Source: Flavobacterium sp. LHD-80
GTDB lineage: Bacteria > Bacteroidota > Bacteroidia > Flavobacteriales > Flavobacteriaceae
NCBI RefSeq assembly: GCF_030929605.1
Contig: NZ_JAVFVS010000011.1
Span: 1 to 64,000 of the forward strand
Direction: 5' to 3'
Length of the DNA: 64,000 nucleotides
This document shows, one piece after another, positions 1 through 7,883 of this stretch. The translations under genes and the position numbers were made by a program. The notes below the pieces were generated by a model that was given only the letters and a program-made list of their open reading frames with translations, made no database searches and was not told the origin of the DNA. Within the stretch, counting starts at the first letter, position 1. Each line of letters opens with the position of its first letter.

Positions 1-38
1 TAATTACTAATCACTAAGGACTAGTCACTAAAAACCTT

Positions 39-146
39 AAGGTGGTTATTGCGGCGGGGCTCACCTCTTCCCATCCCGAACAGAGAAGTTAAGCCCGCCT
101 GCGCAGATGGTACTGCAGTATTGTGGGAGAGTATGTCGTCGCCTTT
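39..146 (+). rRNA. rrf: 5S ribosomal RNA
   Basis: The sequence has the 5S hallmarks: the CCCATCCCGAACAG loop B/C segment, GAAGTTAAGC, and a closing helix formed by the GGTGGTTATTGCGGCGG start and the CGTCGCC end. It sits about 70 bases upstream of tRNA-Phe, so it is probably the last gene of a 16S-23S-5S operon whose larger genes lie outside the window. Ends are approximate to a few bases. Confidence 0.95.
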
Positions 147-152
147 CTTTTG

Positions 153-183
153 AAAATCCCGATTTTATGAATCGGGATTTTTT
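153..183 (+). terminator. Intrinsic terminator after 5S rRNA
   Basis: A perfect stem (AAATCCCGATT / AATCGGGATTT) with a short loop is followed by a T-run, directly downstream of the 5S gene. Confidence 0.85.
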
Positions 184-218
184 ATTCTAAATTTATTTAT
201 TTTGTATAGATAAATTAC

Positions 219-291
219 GGTACCTTAGCTCAGATGGTAGAGCAATGGACTGAAAATCCATGTGTCCCTGGTTCGATCCCTGGAGGTACCA
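219..291 (+). tRNA. tRNA-Phe(GAA)
   Basis: Full cloverleaf of 73 nt. The acceptor GGTACCT pairs with AGGTACC, the D-arm is GCTCAGATGGTAGAGC, the anticodon stem ATGGA/TCCAT closes loop CTGAAAA (anticodon GAA), and the T-arm contains GGTTCGATCC. No CCA is encoded. Confidence 0.95.
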
Positions 292-297
292 CATAAT

Positions 298-383
298 GCT
301 CGGATGGTGAAATTGGTAGACACGCTGGACTTAAAATCCAGTGAACAGCAATGTTCGTGCGGGTTCAAGTCCCGCTCTGAGTA
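298..383 (+). tRNA. tRNA-Leu(TAA)
   Basis: Class II tRNA of 86 nt with a long variable arm. The acceptor GCTCGGA pairs with TCTGAGT, anticodon stem CTGGA/TCCAG closes loop CTTAAAA (anticodon TAA), and the T-arm is GCGGGTTCAAGTCCCGC. It follows tRNA-Phe by 6 nt and probably shares its transcript. Confidence 0.95.
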
Positions 384-385
384 CT

Positions 386-424
386 AAAACTTCAATTGGC
401 TTTGCTAATTGAAGTTTTTTTTTG
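386..424 (+). terminator. Intrinsic terminator after tRNA-Leu
   Basis: Stem AAAACTTCAATT / AATTGAAGTTTT around loop GGCTTTGCT, followed by a T-run. It ends the tRNA transcript. Confidence 0.85.
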
Positions 425-571
425 AATTGAAGTTCCTCCCTTTGATTTCTTATAGATTTTATATTAAAAGAGCTTATTTTAGCTTTAAGACCTTTTTTGT
501 TGGACCTTATTAGTTTTTAGATCTTCATCTTCGGAAATAATGATAAATTTGTTTTCTTTAGTAATTACATT

Positions 572-1135
572 ATGAACGAACTAATTACCGTTATAAATAG
601 TTTTCAAAAGTTAGATACTGACACTGAAAATGCAATTCGGAAATTTTTTGTTGAAGAAAAGTTTAAGAAAAATGAGTTTATAATCCAAGAGCATAAAATA
701 TGTGACAAGATTTATTTCATCAGTTCTGGTGCAGTTCGAAGATTTTGCTTTGAGAACGATGAAGAAGTTACAAAGTGGATCTATACCGATAATCAGTTCA
801 TTACTTCCATGAGCAGTTTTTTTGAACAAAAACCTTCGTTTGAAATATTTCAGACCTGTGAGGAGACAGTCGTCTATTCTTTATCATATTCTGATGAGCA
901 AATTTTATTGGAATATCCATTATTTTTAAAATTTCACCTTAAACAACTTCGACATTATCTTTCTAGAATTAATGAATTTCATCATTTATTTCGTGTAATG
1001 ACGGCTGAGAAAAAATATCTATTTCTATTAGAATCATTTCCTCAAATGATTCAAAAAGCTAAGTTAAAACACATCGCTTCGTTAATTGGTGTAAGTCAGG
1101 AAACTTTAAGCCGGATTCGCGCTTCAATTATTTGA
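572..1135 (+). CDS. Crp/Fnr-family transcriptional regulator
   Basis: A 187-residue protein of Crp/Fnr layout. An N-terminal cyclic-nucleotide-binding-like beta-roll (about residues 20-115, with KNEFIIQEH and IYFISSGAVRRF as the strand and turn signature) is followed by a long dimer helix (about 115-150). A C-terminal helix-turn-helix lies around KHIASLIGVSQETLSRIR (about 164-182). The family senses a small ligand and binds DNA as a dimer; the canonical cAMP-contact residues are not evident, so the ligand is unknown. A TAAATTTG -7-type element lies at 544-551, 20 bases before the ATG. The lpxA-like gene follows by 64 nt on the same strand, so co-transcription is possible but unproven. Confidence 0.85.
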   Translation: MNELITVINSFQKLDTDTENAIRKFFVEEKFKKNEFIIQEHKICDKIYFISSGAVRRFCFENDEEVTKWIYTDNQFITSMSSFFEQKPSFEIFQTCEETVVYSLSYSDEQILLEYPLFLKFHLKQLRHYLSRINEFHHLFRVMTAEKKYLFLLESFPQMIQKAKLKHIASLIGVSQETLSRIRASII

Positions 1136-1199
1136 TATTAGGTCAAAAAATAAATTTTTCTTTTTTTCAATATTTGCTATGTTATTAAATTAAGTACTA

Positions 1200-1967
1200 T
1201 TGAAAAATACTGTAATAGACAAAAGTGCAATTATTGGAAAAAACGTTCACTTTGGAAATTTTACCACAATCGAAAATGATGTAATAATAGGTGATAATTC
1301 TTGGTTAGGAAATAACGTTACAATTTTAAGTGGTTCGAGAATTGGAAATAATTGCCAAATTCACTCAGGTACGGTATTAGGTGGAATTCCGCAGGATTTA
1401 AAATTTAATGGTGAATACACTTTATTGGAAATGGGAGATAATAACATTATTAGAGAAAATGTTACGATTAATCGTGGTACTTCTTCAAAGGGAAAAACTC
1501 GAATTGGAAATTCTAATTTAATTATGGCAAATGCTCATATTGGCCATGATTGTTTTGTTGGTGACAATTGCATTATTGGTTTTAGTGTCGGAATGGCTGG
1601 AGAAGTGATTGTTGGGGATTGGGCTAATATTAGTGGATTGACAGCTATTCATCAATTTTCATCTATTGGTAGTCATTGTATGGTTAGTGGTTTGAGTAGA
1701 ATTGTAAAAGATATTCCGCCTTATATTACAGTTGCACATGAGCCCTTGCAATATGTAGGATTAAATAGTGTCGGTCTTCGTAGGAGAGGTTTTACTTCCG
1801 CAAAAATGGAGGAGATTAAAGCAATTTATAAAATTATTTTTCAGGAAAAGAGAAATACTAAAAACGCCTTAGAATATATCGAAGAAAATTTTGAACCAAC
1901 TGTTGAGCGTGATGAGATTTTAAATTTTATTAAATCATCAAAACGCGGAATAGTGAAAGGCGTGTAG
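1200..1967 (+). CDS. lpxA: LpxA-type acyl-ACP--UDP-N-acetylglucosamine O-acyltransferase
   Basis: A 255-residue left-handed beta-helix protein of hexapeptide repeats (residues 5-180), then a helical C-terminal domain. LpxA transfers a hydroxyacyl chain from acyl-ACP to UDP-GlcNAc in the cytoplasm, the first step of lipid A synthesis. The motif NAHIGHDC (residues 111-118) matches the E. coli active-site segment, with H116 in the place of catalytic H125; GGIPQDLKF and the GLSRIVKDIPPY segment are also LpxA-like. The reading frame opens with TTG and the hexapeptide pattern begins at once, so no later start fits. Flavobacteria usually keep another lpxA in an lpxD-lpxC-lpxA cluster; this stand-alone copy after a Crp-like gene may be a paralogue acting on a different acyl chain or sugar. 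Confidence 0.85.
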   Translation: MKNTVIDKSAIIGKNVHFGNFTTIENDVIIGDNSWLGNNVTILSGSRIGNNCQIHSGTVLGGIPQDLKFNGEYTLLEMGDNNIIRENVTINRGTSSKGKTRIGNSNLIMANAHIGHDCFVGDNCIIGFSVGMAGEVIVGDWANISGLTAIHQFSSIGSHCMVSGLSRIVKDIPPYITVAHEPLQYVGLNSVGLRRRGFTSAKMEEIKAIYKIIFQEKRNTKNALEYIEENFEPTVERDEILNFIKSSKRGIVKGV

Positions 1968-1972
1968 AATAT

Positions 1973-2008
1973 AAAAAGCCTCCAATATTTTGTATTGGAG
2001 ACTTTATT
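1973..2008. terminator. Bidirectional terminator between convergent genes
   Basis: Stem CTCCAATA / TATTGGAG (1980-1987 with 1993-2000) with a 5-base loop. It lies between the end of the lpxA-like gene and the end of the minus-strand permease gene, with A/T-rich flanks on both sides. Confidence 0.65.
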
Positions 2009-2052
2009 GTTATGTGAATTAAAATTAGATGAAAAATACCTTGACAAGCCTT

Positions 2053-4470
2053 CTACTCATATTTGAGGTATTTCAAGACATTTGCTTTAGTTGCGTAATA
2101 AGCTCGTGATAAAACAATTATTAAAGTCAGAACTAATAGGATAATAAATCCTGCAACGAACGGCATTATGGTAATGTCAATTCTAAAAGCAAAATTTTGA
2201 AGCCATTTATTCAATAGGAAGTAAACGGGAAATAATGCAATTAGAAATCCTATAATACAATACAAAACATACTGTTTCGATAATTCTTTGAGTAAAACAT
2301 TGGTTTCGGCACCTAATGTTTTTCGAATGGCAATTTCTTTCATGCGTCGTTGTATAGAATAAGATGCTAAGGCAAATAATCCAAAAAGAGCAATTAGAAT
2401 TACAACAATATTGAGCAATGAAAATAAGCTTTTTTGTTTTGAGTAAGTTTCATAAGTTCTCGCATATTGTTTGTCTACAAAATCATATTGAAACGGGTAT
2501 TCGGTATCGACTTTCGACCATAATTTTTCAATATTGGTGATCGTGTTTTCCAAATTGTCAGCATTTAGTTTTATGTAAACTTTATTTATGTTTTCAGCCA
2601 TATCAAAGGTTTTAATATGATTGAAAACAATTGGCGGTACCTTTAATTCGGGGCTTAATATGTTAAAATCTTTGACAACGCCAATGATTTTTAATTTTTG
2701 CTCCCGTATTACAAGTTCTTTTCCAAGAGGAGATTTTAGATTCATTAGTTTTTCAGCCGTTTCATTTATTATAACTGAATTAATGGTGTCAGACGCTAAT
2801 TTTTTATCAAAATCTCGTCCTTTTATTATTTTAATATTCAGCATTTCAAACATCCCATAATCCAAATTGATTATTCTTTCCTTAAAAAGTTCATTATTGT
2901 ACAAAACCCCGGCGAGAGAATTATCTAATCCGTCAAAAGAAATAAGGCCAGTCGAAACTTGTTGAACTCCCTTAATTTTATACAGTTGTTGTTGTATAAT
3001 GCTGTATTTACTGTAAATATTTTGTGCGACATTTTCGGACTGATATTCGATTGATGGAAAATTTAGGGAAACCGAAATTACCTGATCGCCTTTAAAACCA
3101 AGATCTTTATTTTGTAAATATTTAATTTGCTGATATACAATGTTAGAGCCAATAATAAAAAAAGCAGCAATTGCAAATTGAAGAATAAGTATTCCATTAC
3201 GCAACCAAATACCATTTTTGCTTCTTTCGAAATTTCCTTTCAAAACTTTAAAGGTTTTAAAATTGGCGATATAAATTGCCGGCAATAATCCAGCAGTGAA
3301 AATCGTAATGATGAAAATCAGAAGCAATTGTACATAAAATTGATTGGCAAGAAGTAGAAGGTTTTTATTTAAAAAGTTGTTGTAATAAGGCAAAATGAGT
3401 TCTACGATTACCAATGCTAGTAAAACAGAGAAACTGGTTGTTAAAATAGTTTCAAATAGAAACTGAATGATAATATCACCTTTAGAAGCCCCCGATATTT
3501 TACGAACTCCCACTTCTTTTGCTCGCTTTACCGCGTTTGCAGTGGCGAGATTGACATAGTTAACAATCGACAGAATGAGAATTAAAACAGATAAACCCAT
3601 CATGATGATTAAAAATTGATAATTTCCTCGCGCTTCTGGATAACCATCGGTTATCGAGTGTAATCGGGCTTTTGATAAAGGTTCAAGAATAACTGTAAAA
3701 TGCCCCACTTTTTTAGTCATAACTTCGGCCGTAAAACCTGCTTCTTTGGCAATTATCGCAATAAAATCGTGATTGTAAATTCTTTCGAGTTTCTGTCTTA
3801 TAAGATCAACTTTTGACGGATCTTTTACTTTTAATAATAATTTTAAAACAAACGGACCCCTCAATCCGGAAGTTGTATATTGTTTCATTTTATTGATGAT
3901 GACATTTGGCGCAATTGAAGAATTTCCAGGAATACGGTACACGGCCCTTACAGAAAAGAGCTGGTTAAAGCATTTTATTTGTTTTCCAATGGGGTTCTCA
4001 TTTCCAAAAATCCTTTTAGCTGTAATATATGAAATAGCAATGCTGGAATCATCTTTTATAGCTGAAATTGCATCACCCTTAATAATTTCGAAAGGAAAAA
4101 AAGAAAAGAAATTTTGTTCGACATTTATAATTTTATCTACAAACTCTTTTTTTCCTTTGTAAATAATTTTATCCTTTTGATACCAGCTATCAGCATAAAG
4201 TATAGATTCTATATTAGGATCTTGGTCTAAAGCCGGTTTTAGGAATAAGGCACAATCGGATAGGGCTGGCATATCGCTTAGTTGAACCAAAACCTGATAT
4301 ACTTTTTCTTTCTCAGGATTCCAGGCATTATAACTTTGCTCGTCGTTCCAGTAAAGGAGCGCGAAAATCAATCCTGAAATTCCAATTGATAATCCTAAAA
4401 CATTCAAAGCTGTGAAAAGCTTGTTGTTTTTAATTTGGTAAATAAATATGTGGAGCCAGTTTTTTAGCAT
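2053..4470 (-). CDS. ABC transporter permease, MacB/FtsX type (copy 1)
   Basis: An 805-residue inner-membrane protein in the double-FtsX form common in Bacteroidota. There is an N-terminal membrane helix (about 20-41), a large periplasmic MacB-PCD-like domain, three helices of the first FtsX domain (about 285-400), another helix near 430, a second periplasmic domain, and a final FtsX domain with three helices (about 685-800). The motifs RAKEVGVRKISGASK and RRMKEIAIRKTLGAE are the cytoplasmic coupling segments of the two FtsX units. It follows a close paralogue with a 1-nt gap and an ATPase upstream, so all three probably form one mechanotransmission-type exporter or envelope-stress transporter. 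Substrate unknown. Confidence 0.88.
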   Translation of the reverse strand: MLKNWLHIFIYQIKNNKLFTALNVLGLSIGISGLIFALLYWNDEQSYNAWNPEKEKVYQVLVQLSDMPALSDCALFLKPALDQDPNIESILYADSWYQKDKIIYKGKKEFVDKIINVEQNFFSFFPFEIIKGDAISAIKDDSSIAISYITAKRIFGNENPIGKQIKCFNQLFSVRAVYRIPGNSSIAPNVIINKMKQYTTSGLRGPFVLKLLLKVKDPSKVDLIRQKLERIYNHDFIAIIAKEAGFTAEVMTKKVGHFTVILEPLSKARLHSITDGYPEARGNYQFLIIMMGLSVLILILSIVNYVNLATANAVKRAKEVGVRKISGASKGDIIIQFLFETILTTSFSVLLALVIVELILPYYNNFLNKNLLLLANQFYVQLLLIFIITIFTAGLLPAIYIANFKTFKVLKGNFERSKNGIWLRNGILILQFAIAAFFIIGSNIVYQQIKYLQNKDLGFKGDQVISVSLNFPSIEYQSENVAQNIYSKYSIIQQQLYKIKGVQQVSTGLISFDGLDNSLAGVLYNNELFKERIINLDYGMFEMLNIKIIKGRDFDKKLASDTINSVIINETAEKLMNLKSPLGKELVIREQKLKIIGVVKDFNILSPELKVPPIVFNHIKTFDMAENINKVYIKLNADNLENTITNIEKLWSKVDTEYPFQYDFVDKQYARTYETYSKQKSLFSLLNIVVILIALFGLFALASYSIQRRMKEIAIRKTLGAETNVLLKELSKQYVLYCIIGFLIALFPVYFLLNKWLQNFAFRIDITIMPFVAGFIILLVLTLIIVLSRAYYATKANVLKYLKYE

Positions 4471-4471
4471 C

Positions 4472-6895
4472 TTATTCGTATTTTAAATATTTTAAAATGT
4501 CAGTTTTTGTAGCTTGATAGGAGCGCGAAAGAACCACTGCAAGCGTTAGTAATAATAAAGCTGTGAACCCAATTAGAAAAGGAGAAATAGAAATAGAAAC
4601 TCTATAAGCAAAATTCTCTAACCATTTATTTAATAAATAGTAGGCAGGAAAAGAAGCAATCAAAAAACCAATTATACTGAAAAGAACATATTGCTTACAA
4701 AGATCCTTCAATAAATCATTCGTTTCGGCACCAAGTGTTTTTCGAATAGCAATTTCTTTCATACGCCTTTCAATAGAATAAGAAGCTAGTGCAAACAAAC
4801 CAATAAGAGCAATTATAATAACAATGATGTTTAGCAACGAAAAAAGATTTTTTTGTTTTACATAACTGCTATACGACCTTTTGTATTCCTTATCTACAAA
4901 ATCATATGAAAATGGATATTCTGAATCTATTTTCTTTACCCATAAACCTTCTATATCAGCAATAGTTTGCTGCATTGTTTTGGGATCTGCGGTTACATAA
5001 ATATTATTTAAAAGACTATTAAACCAAGGCACGCTTTTAAAGTGGAATATTGACATTGGTGGTATAGCTTCGCCCGGATTTCCAATATTAAAATCTTTTA
5101 TAACTCCCACGATAATGGCTTCTTTTCCGTCCCAGTTTATTTTTTTACCAATAGGATCTTTTTCATTCAATAATTTTAACGCAGTTTCATTGATCAACAT
5201 CGAATTGATGGTATCCTGAGCATATTTCGGACTAAAATAGCGACCTTTGATTAATTTTATTTTCATCATTTCAAGAAGTCCAAAATCTACAGGAACATTG
5301 TTCCCATCAATATTGATGTCTTTATAATGATAAGAAATTACAGATTTTGCACCATTTCCCATAACAAAGCCACCGCCAGCGACTTGCTGAACTCCTTTTA
5401 TGCGTAGCAGTTGATTTTTGATGTTATTATATTTGCCAAATTGATCTTTATCGGTAATTTTTTCACCATAGATATTTCGATAAGAGATGTTTAAAATTTG
5501 GTTTCCGTTAAAACCTAAATCCTTAGAATTCATGTAATCAATTTGTTGATATACAATATAAGAGCCGATTATAAAGAAAGCGGCCACAGCAAATTGAAAA
5601 ATCAACATCCCGTTACGAAGCCAAACGCCACTTTTGCTTCGAATAAAATTTCCTCTCAAGACTTTTAAAACCTCAAAATTCGAAACATAAATCGCCGGAA
5701 ATATTCCTGCTACAATTACTGTTACAATAAAGATAGCGCCTAATTGTAAATACAATTGCCAGCTTTGCAGTACAAAATCTTTTTCTAAAAAAGCATTGTA
5801 ATAAGGAATCGAAAGCTCGACAATAACAAGAGAAACCAAAATGGAAAACAATAAAATGATTGCAGTCTCAAAAATAAATTGCAGAATTATATTGGTTTTA
5901 GAAGCGCCAATAACTTTTCGAACTCCTATTTCTTTCGCTCTTTTTACAGCATTTGCGGTTGCCGAATTAACATAATTTACAATAGATAAGATCAGGATCA
6001 AGATTGAAAGCCCCATAAAAATTAGCAAAAGCTGATAATTTCCGTTGCTCTCTATGAGACCGCCAGTTTTGGTATGCAAACGAATAGAGGACAAAGGTTC
6101 TAAATGAGGTTTTACTTCTCCAAATTTTTTAATAAACTCTTCTGGAGTCATACCCTGAAATTTGGCGCGAGGCGCAGTCATGTTATCATAATAAATTTTA
6201 GAAAGGCTTTTTGTTACTAATCCTGCATCAGTTGGATTTTTTAATTTTAATAAAAGTATAAACTGAAAATTCCCCCATTGCTGAATAGTGTTTTTTATTC
6301 TTAAATCCATAAAATTGACTATGCAAGAAGGATTAAAAACCGATTTTTTATCCAGTTTATAAACACCTCTGACAACTAAAACTTGATTTTGCAAAACTAT
6401 TTTTTTGCCAAATGCACTTTCACTTCCAAAAAGTTGTATTGCAAGTTCTTCAGACAAACAAATACTATTGCCATCGGGCAAACCGGTTTTTGCATTTCCT
6501 TCGATAAATTGATACGGGAAATAATCAAAAAAGTTTTTTTGCGCTACAACAACTTTTTCGGATTGTACTTTTTTACCATTGTAACGAATGATTTCATCAT
6601 CATAATTTCCGTTTACATAACAATACGATTCAACTTCCGGACTTGTGTTTTTTATCGTTGAACCAATTGGTGCCGAACTTGAAGCCCAATATGTAGTAGG
6701 ATCCATTTGATTGGCAACCATAAAAACATTGTCTTTATTAGGATTCCATCGGTCATAACTTTGCTCATCATTCCAATACAGAATGGCAAAAATCAATCCG
6801 GCAATTCCTATACTCAAACCCAAAACATTCAAAGCTGTAAAAAGCTTGTTGTTTTTTACCTGAAAAATAAAAATACTAATCCAATTCTTCAGCAT
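4472..6895 (-). CDS. ABC transporter permease, MacB/FtsX type (copy 2)
   Basis: An 807-residue paralogue of the next gene in the operon, with the same domain order: N-terminal helix, periplasmic MacB-PCD-like domain, FtsX helices, second periplasmic domain, FtsX helices. The N-terminal segment NNKLFTALNVLGLSIG and the coupling motifs RAKEIGVRKVIGASK and RRMKEIAIRKTLGAE are almost the same in both copies, whereas the periplasmic parts differ much more. This suggests a tandem duplication followed by divergence of the outward-facing domains. The gene begins 4 nt after the ATPase gene ends. The pair may work as a heterodimer with that ATPase. Confidence 0.88.
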   Translation of the reverse strand: MLKNWISIFIFQVKNNKLFTALNVLGLSIGIAGLIFAILYWNDEQSYDRWNPNKDNVFMVANQMDPTTYWASSSAPIGSTIKNTSPEVESYCYVNGNYDDEIIRYNGKKVQSEKVVVAQKNFFDYFPYQFIEGNAKTGLPDGNSICLSEELAIQLFGSESAFGKKIVLQNQVLVVRGVYKLDKKSVFNPSCIVNFMDLRIKNTIQQWGNFQFILLLKLKNPTDAGLVTKSLSKIYYDNMTAPRAKFQGMTPEEFIKKFGEVKPHLEPLSSIRLHTKTGGLIESNGNYQLLLIFMGLSILILILSIVNYVNSATANAVKRAKEIGVRKVIGASKTNIILQFIFETAIILLFSILVSLVIVELSIPYYNAFLEKDFVLQSWQLYLQLGAIFIVTVIVAGIFPAIYVSNFEVLKVLRGNFIRSKSGVWLRNGMLIFQFAVAAFFIIGSYIVYQQIDYMNSKDLGFNGNQILNISYRNIYGEKITDKDQFGKYNNIKNQLLRIKGVQQVAGGGFVMGNGAKSVISYHYKDINIDGNNVPVDFGLLEMMKIKLIKGRYFSPKYAQDTINSMLINETALKLLNEKDPIGKKINWDGKEAIIVGVIKDFNIGNPGEAIPPMSIFHFKSVPWFNSLLNNIYVTADPKTMQQTIADIEGLWVKKIDSEYPFSYDFVDKEYKRSYSSYVKQKNLFSLLNIIVIIIALIGLFALASYSIERRMKEIAIRKTLGAETNDLLKDLCKQYVLFSIIGFLIASFPAYYLLNKWLENFAYRVSISISPFLIGFTALLLLTLAVVLSRSYQATKTDILKYLKYE

Positions 6896-6899
6896 GGCT

Positions 6900-7610
6900 C
6901 TAGTTTTTAGAAGTTACTAAAACATCGACATTTCTATGATTTTGTTTTTCAGAAAGAATAACGCCATCTTTCATTAAAATGGTTTTTTGTGAAAAAGAAG
7001 CATCATAATCAGAGTGCGTTACCATTAAAATTGTAGAACCGCTGGCATGAAGATCAGTCAATAATTCCATAACTTCATTTCCGTTTTTACTATCTAAGTT
7101 TCCTGTTGGCTCATCGGCCAAAATAATTTTCGGATTATTGATTAAAGCTCTCGCAACCGCCACACGCTGTTGTTGTCCGCCCGAAAGCTGTTGCGGAAAA
7201 TGTTTCAATCGATGCGAAATTCCTAAAATTTTTGCCATCTCATTTACCTTTTGCTTTCTTTCAGAAGAGGGAACATTATTGTAAATCAAAGGCAATTCAA
7301 TATTGTCATAAACCGACAATTCATCAATTAAATTGAAATTTTGAAAAATGAATCCGATATTTTCTTTTCTGGCTTTTGATCTTGATTTTTCTTTTAAACC
7401 TACCATTTCTTGGTCAAGTAAATGATAACTTCCGTCTGAAGCACTGTCCAAAAGTCCGATGATATTTAATAAAGTTGATTTCCCGCTTCCGGATGGCCCC
7501 ATGATCGAAATAAAGTCGCCTTGATTTATAGTTAGTGAAATTTCGCTTAATGCTTTGGTTTCTAATTCCTCAGTTCTAAATACTTTTGAAAGTTTGTTGA
7601 TCGTAATCAT
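6900..7610 (-). CDS. ABC transporter ATP-binding protein, LolD/MacB type
   Basis: A 236-residue ATPase that drives the two FtsX permeases downstream. Walker A GPSGSGKST is at residues 38-46, the Q-loop at FIFQNFNL (about 88-95), the signature LSGGQ at 142-146, Walker B with catalytic Glu in LADEP (164-168), and the switch histidine in MVTHSD (about 197-202). Length and motifs match the LolD/MacB/FtsE group. It is first in a three-gene minus-strand operon (gaps of 4 and 1 nt). The divergent intergenic region (7611-7883) holds a weak sigma-54-like element pointing toward this gene, which fits control by the neighbouring response regulator. Confidence 0.93.
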   Translation of the reverse strand: MITINKLSKVFRTEELETKALSEISLTINQGDFISIMGPSGSGKSTLLNIIGLLDSASDGSYHLLDQEMVGLKEKSRSKARKENIGFIFQNFNLIDELSVYDNIELPLIYNNVPSSERKQKVNEMAKILGISHRLKHFPQQLSGGQQQRVAVARALINNPKIILADEPTGNLDSKNGNEVMELLTDLHASGSTILMVTHSDYDASFSQKTILMKDGVILSEKQNHRNVDVLVTSKN

Positions 7611-7766
7611 AATGGATTGTTTTTAGTTTTGATTGATTTTCTTTTTAAAATATTTTCCCTTTTGAAGTAAAAGAAACGCATCGGAAAATTAAGATAATTA
7701 ACAATGCGATTTTTTGTTATTTTTACTTTCGAAAGGGCTTAATAATTAATGATTTATCAGTACAAT

Positions 7767-7782
7767 TGTGATTTTCGTGCCA
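7767..7782 (-). promoter_or_regulatory. Weak sigma-54-like promoter for the ABC operon
   Basis: On the minus strand the sequence reads TGGCAC at 7782-7777, then GAAAA, then TCAC. The -24 half matches the sigma-54 consensus (TGGCAC-N5-TTGC) exactly; the -12 half matches at two of four positions. It points toward the ABC ATPase, about 160 bases upstream of its start, and lies next to a sigma-54 activator gene. The match alone is weak. Confidence 0.3.
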
Positions 7783-7843
7783 AAAATTTAAACCTTGTAA
7801 CTGCTTTATTTTTAAGATTTTATTTTCTGAAAAAAAGTATTAC

Positions 7844-7859
7844 TGTCCATAAGTGGACA
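7844..7859. promoter_or_regulatory. Palindrome TGTCCATAAGTGGACA, candidate activator site
   Basis: Perfect 6-bp arms (TGTCCA / TGGACA) around TAAG, lying between the ABC operon and the response-regulator gene when the latter starts at 7884. A second GTCC half-site follows at 7866-7869. Activators of the NtrC family bind such dyads as dimers upstream of their target promoters, so this is a candidate site for the adjacent regulator. Function is inferred. Confidence 0.5.
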
Positions 7860-7883
7860 CCTTTCGTCCAAAACCGAACAAAA

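Noticed and set aside
7749-7883. N-terminal extension of the response regulator
   Set aside because: The extra 45 residues are not receiver-like and cover the palindrome and the -24-like box; the ATG at 7884 starts directly with the receiver fold.
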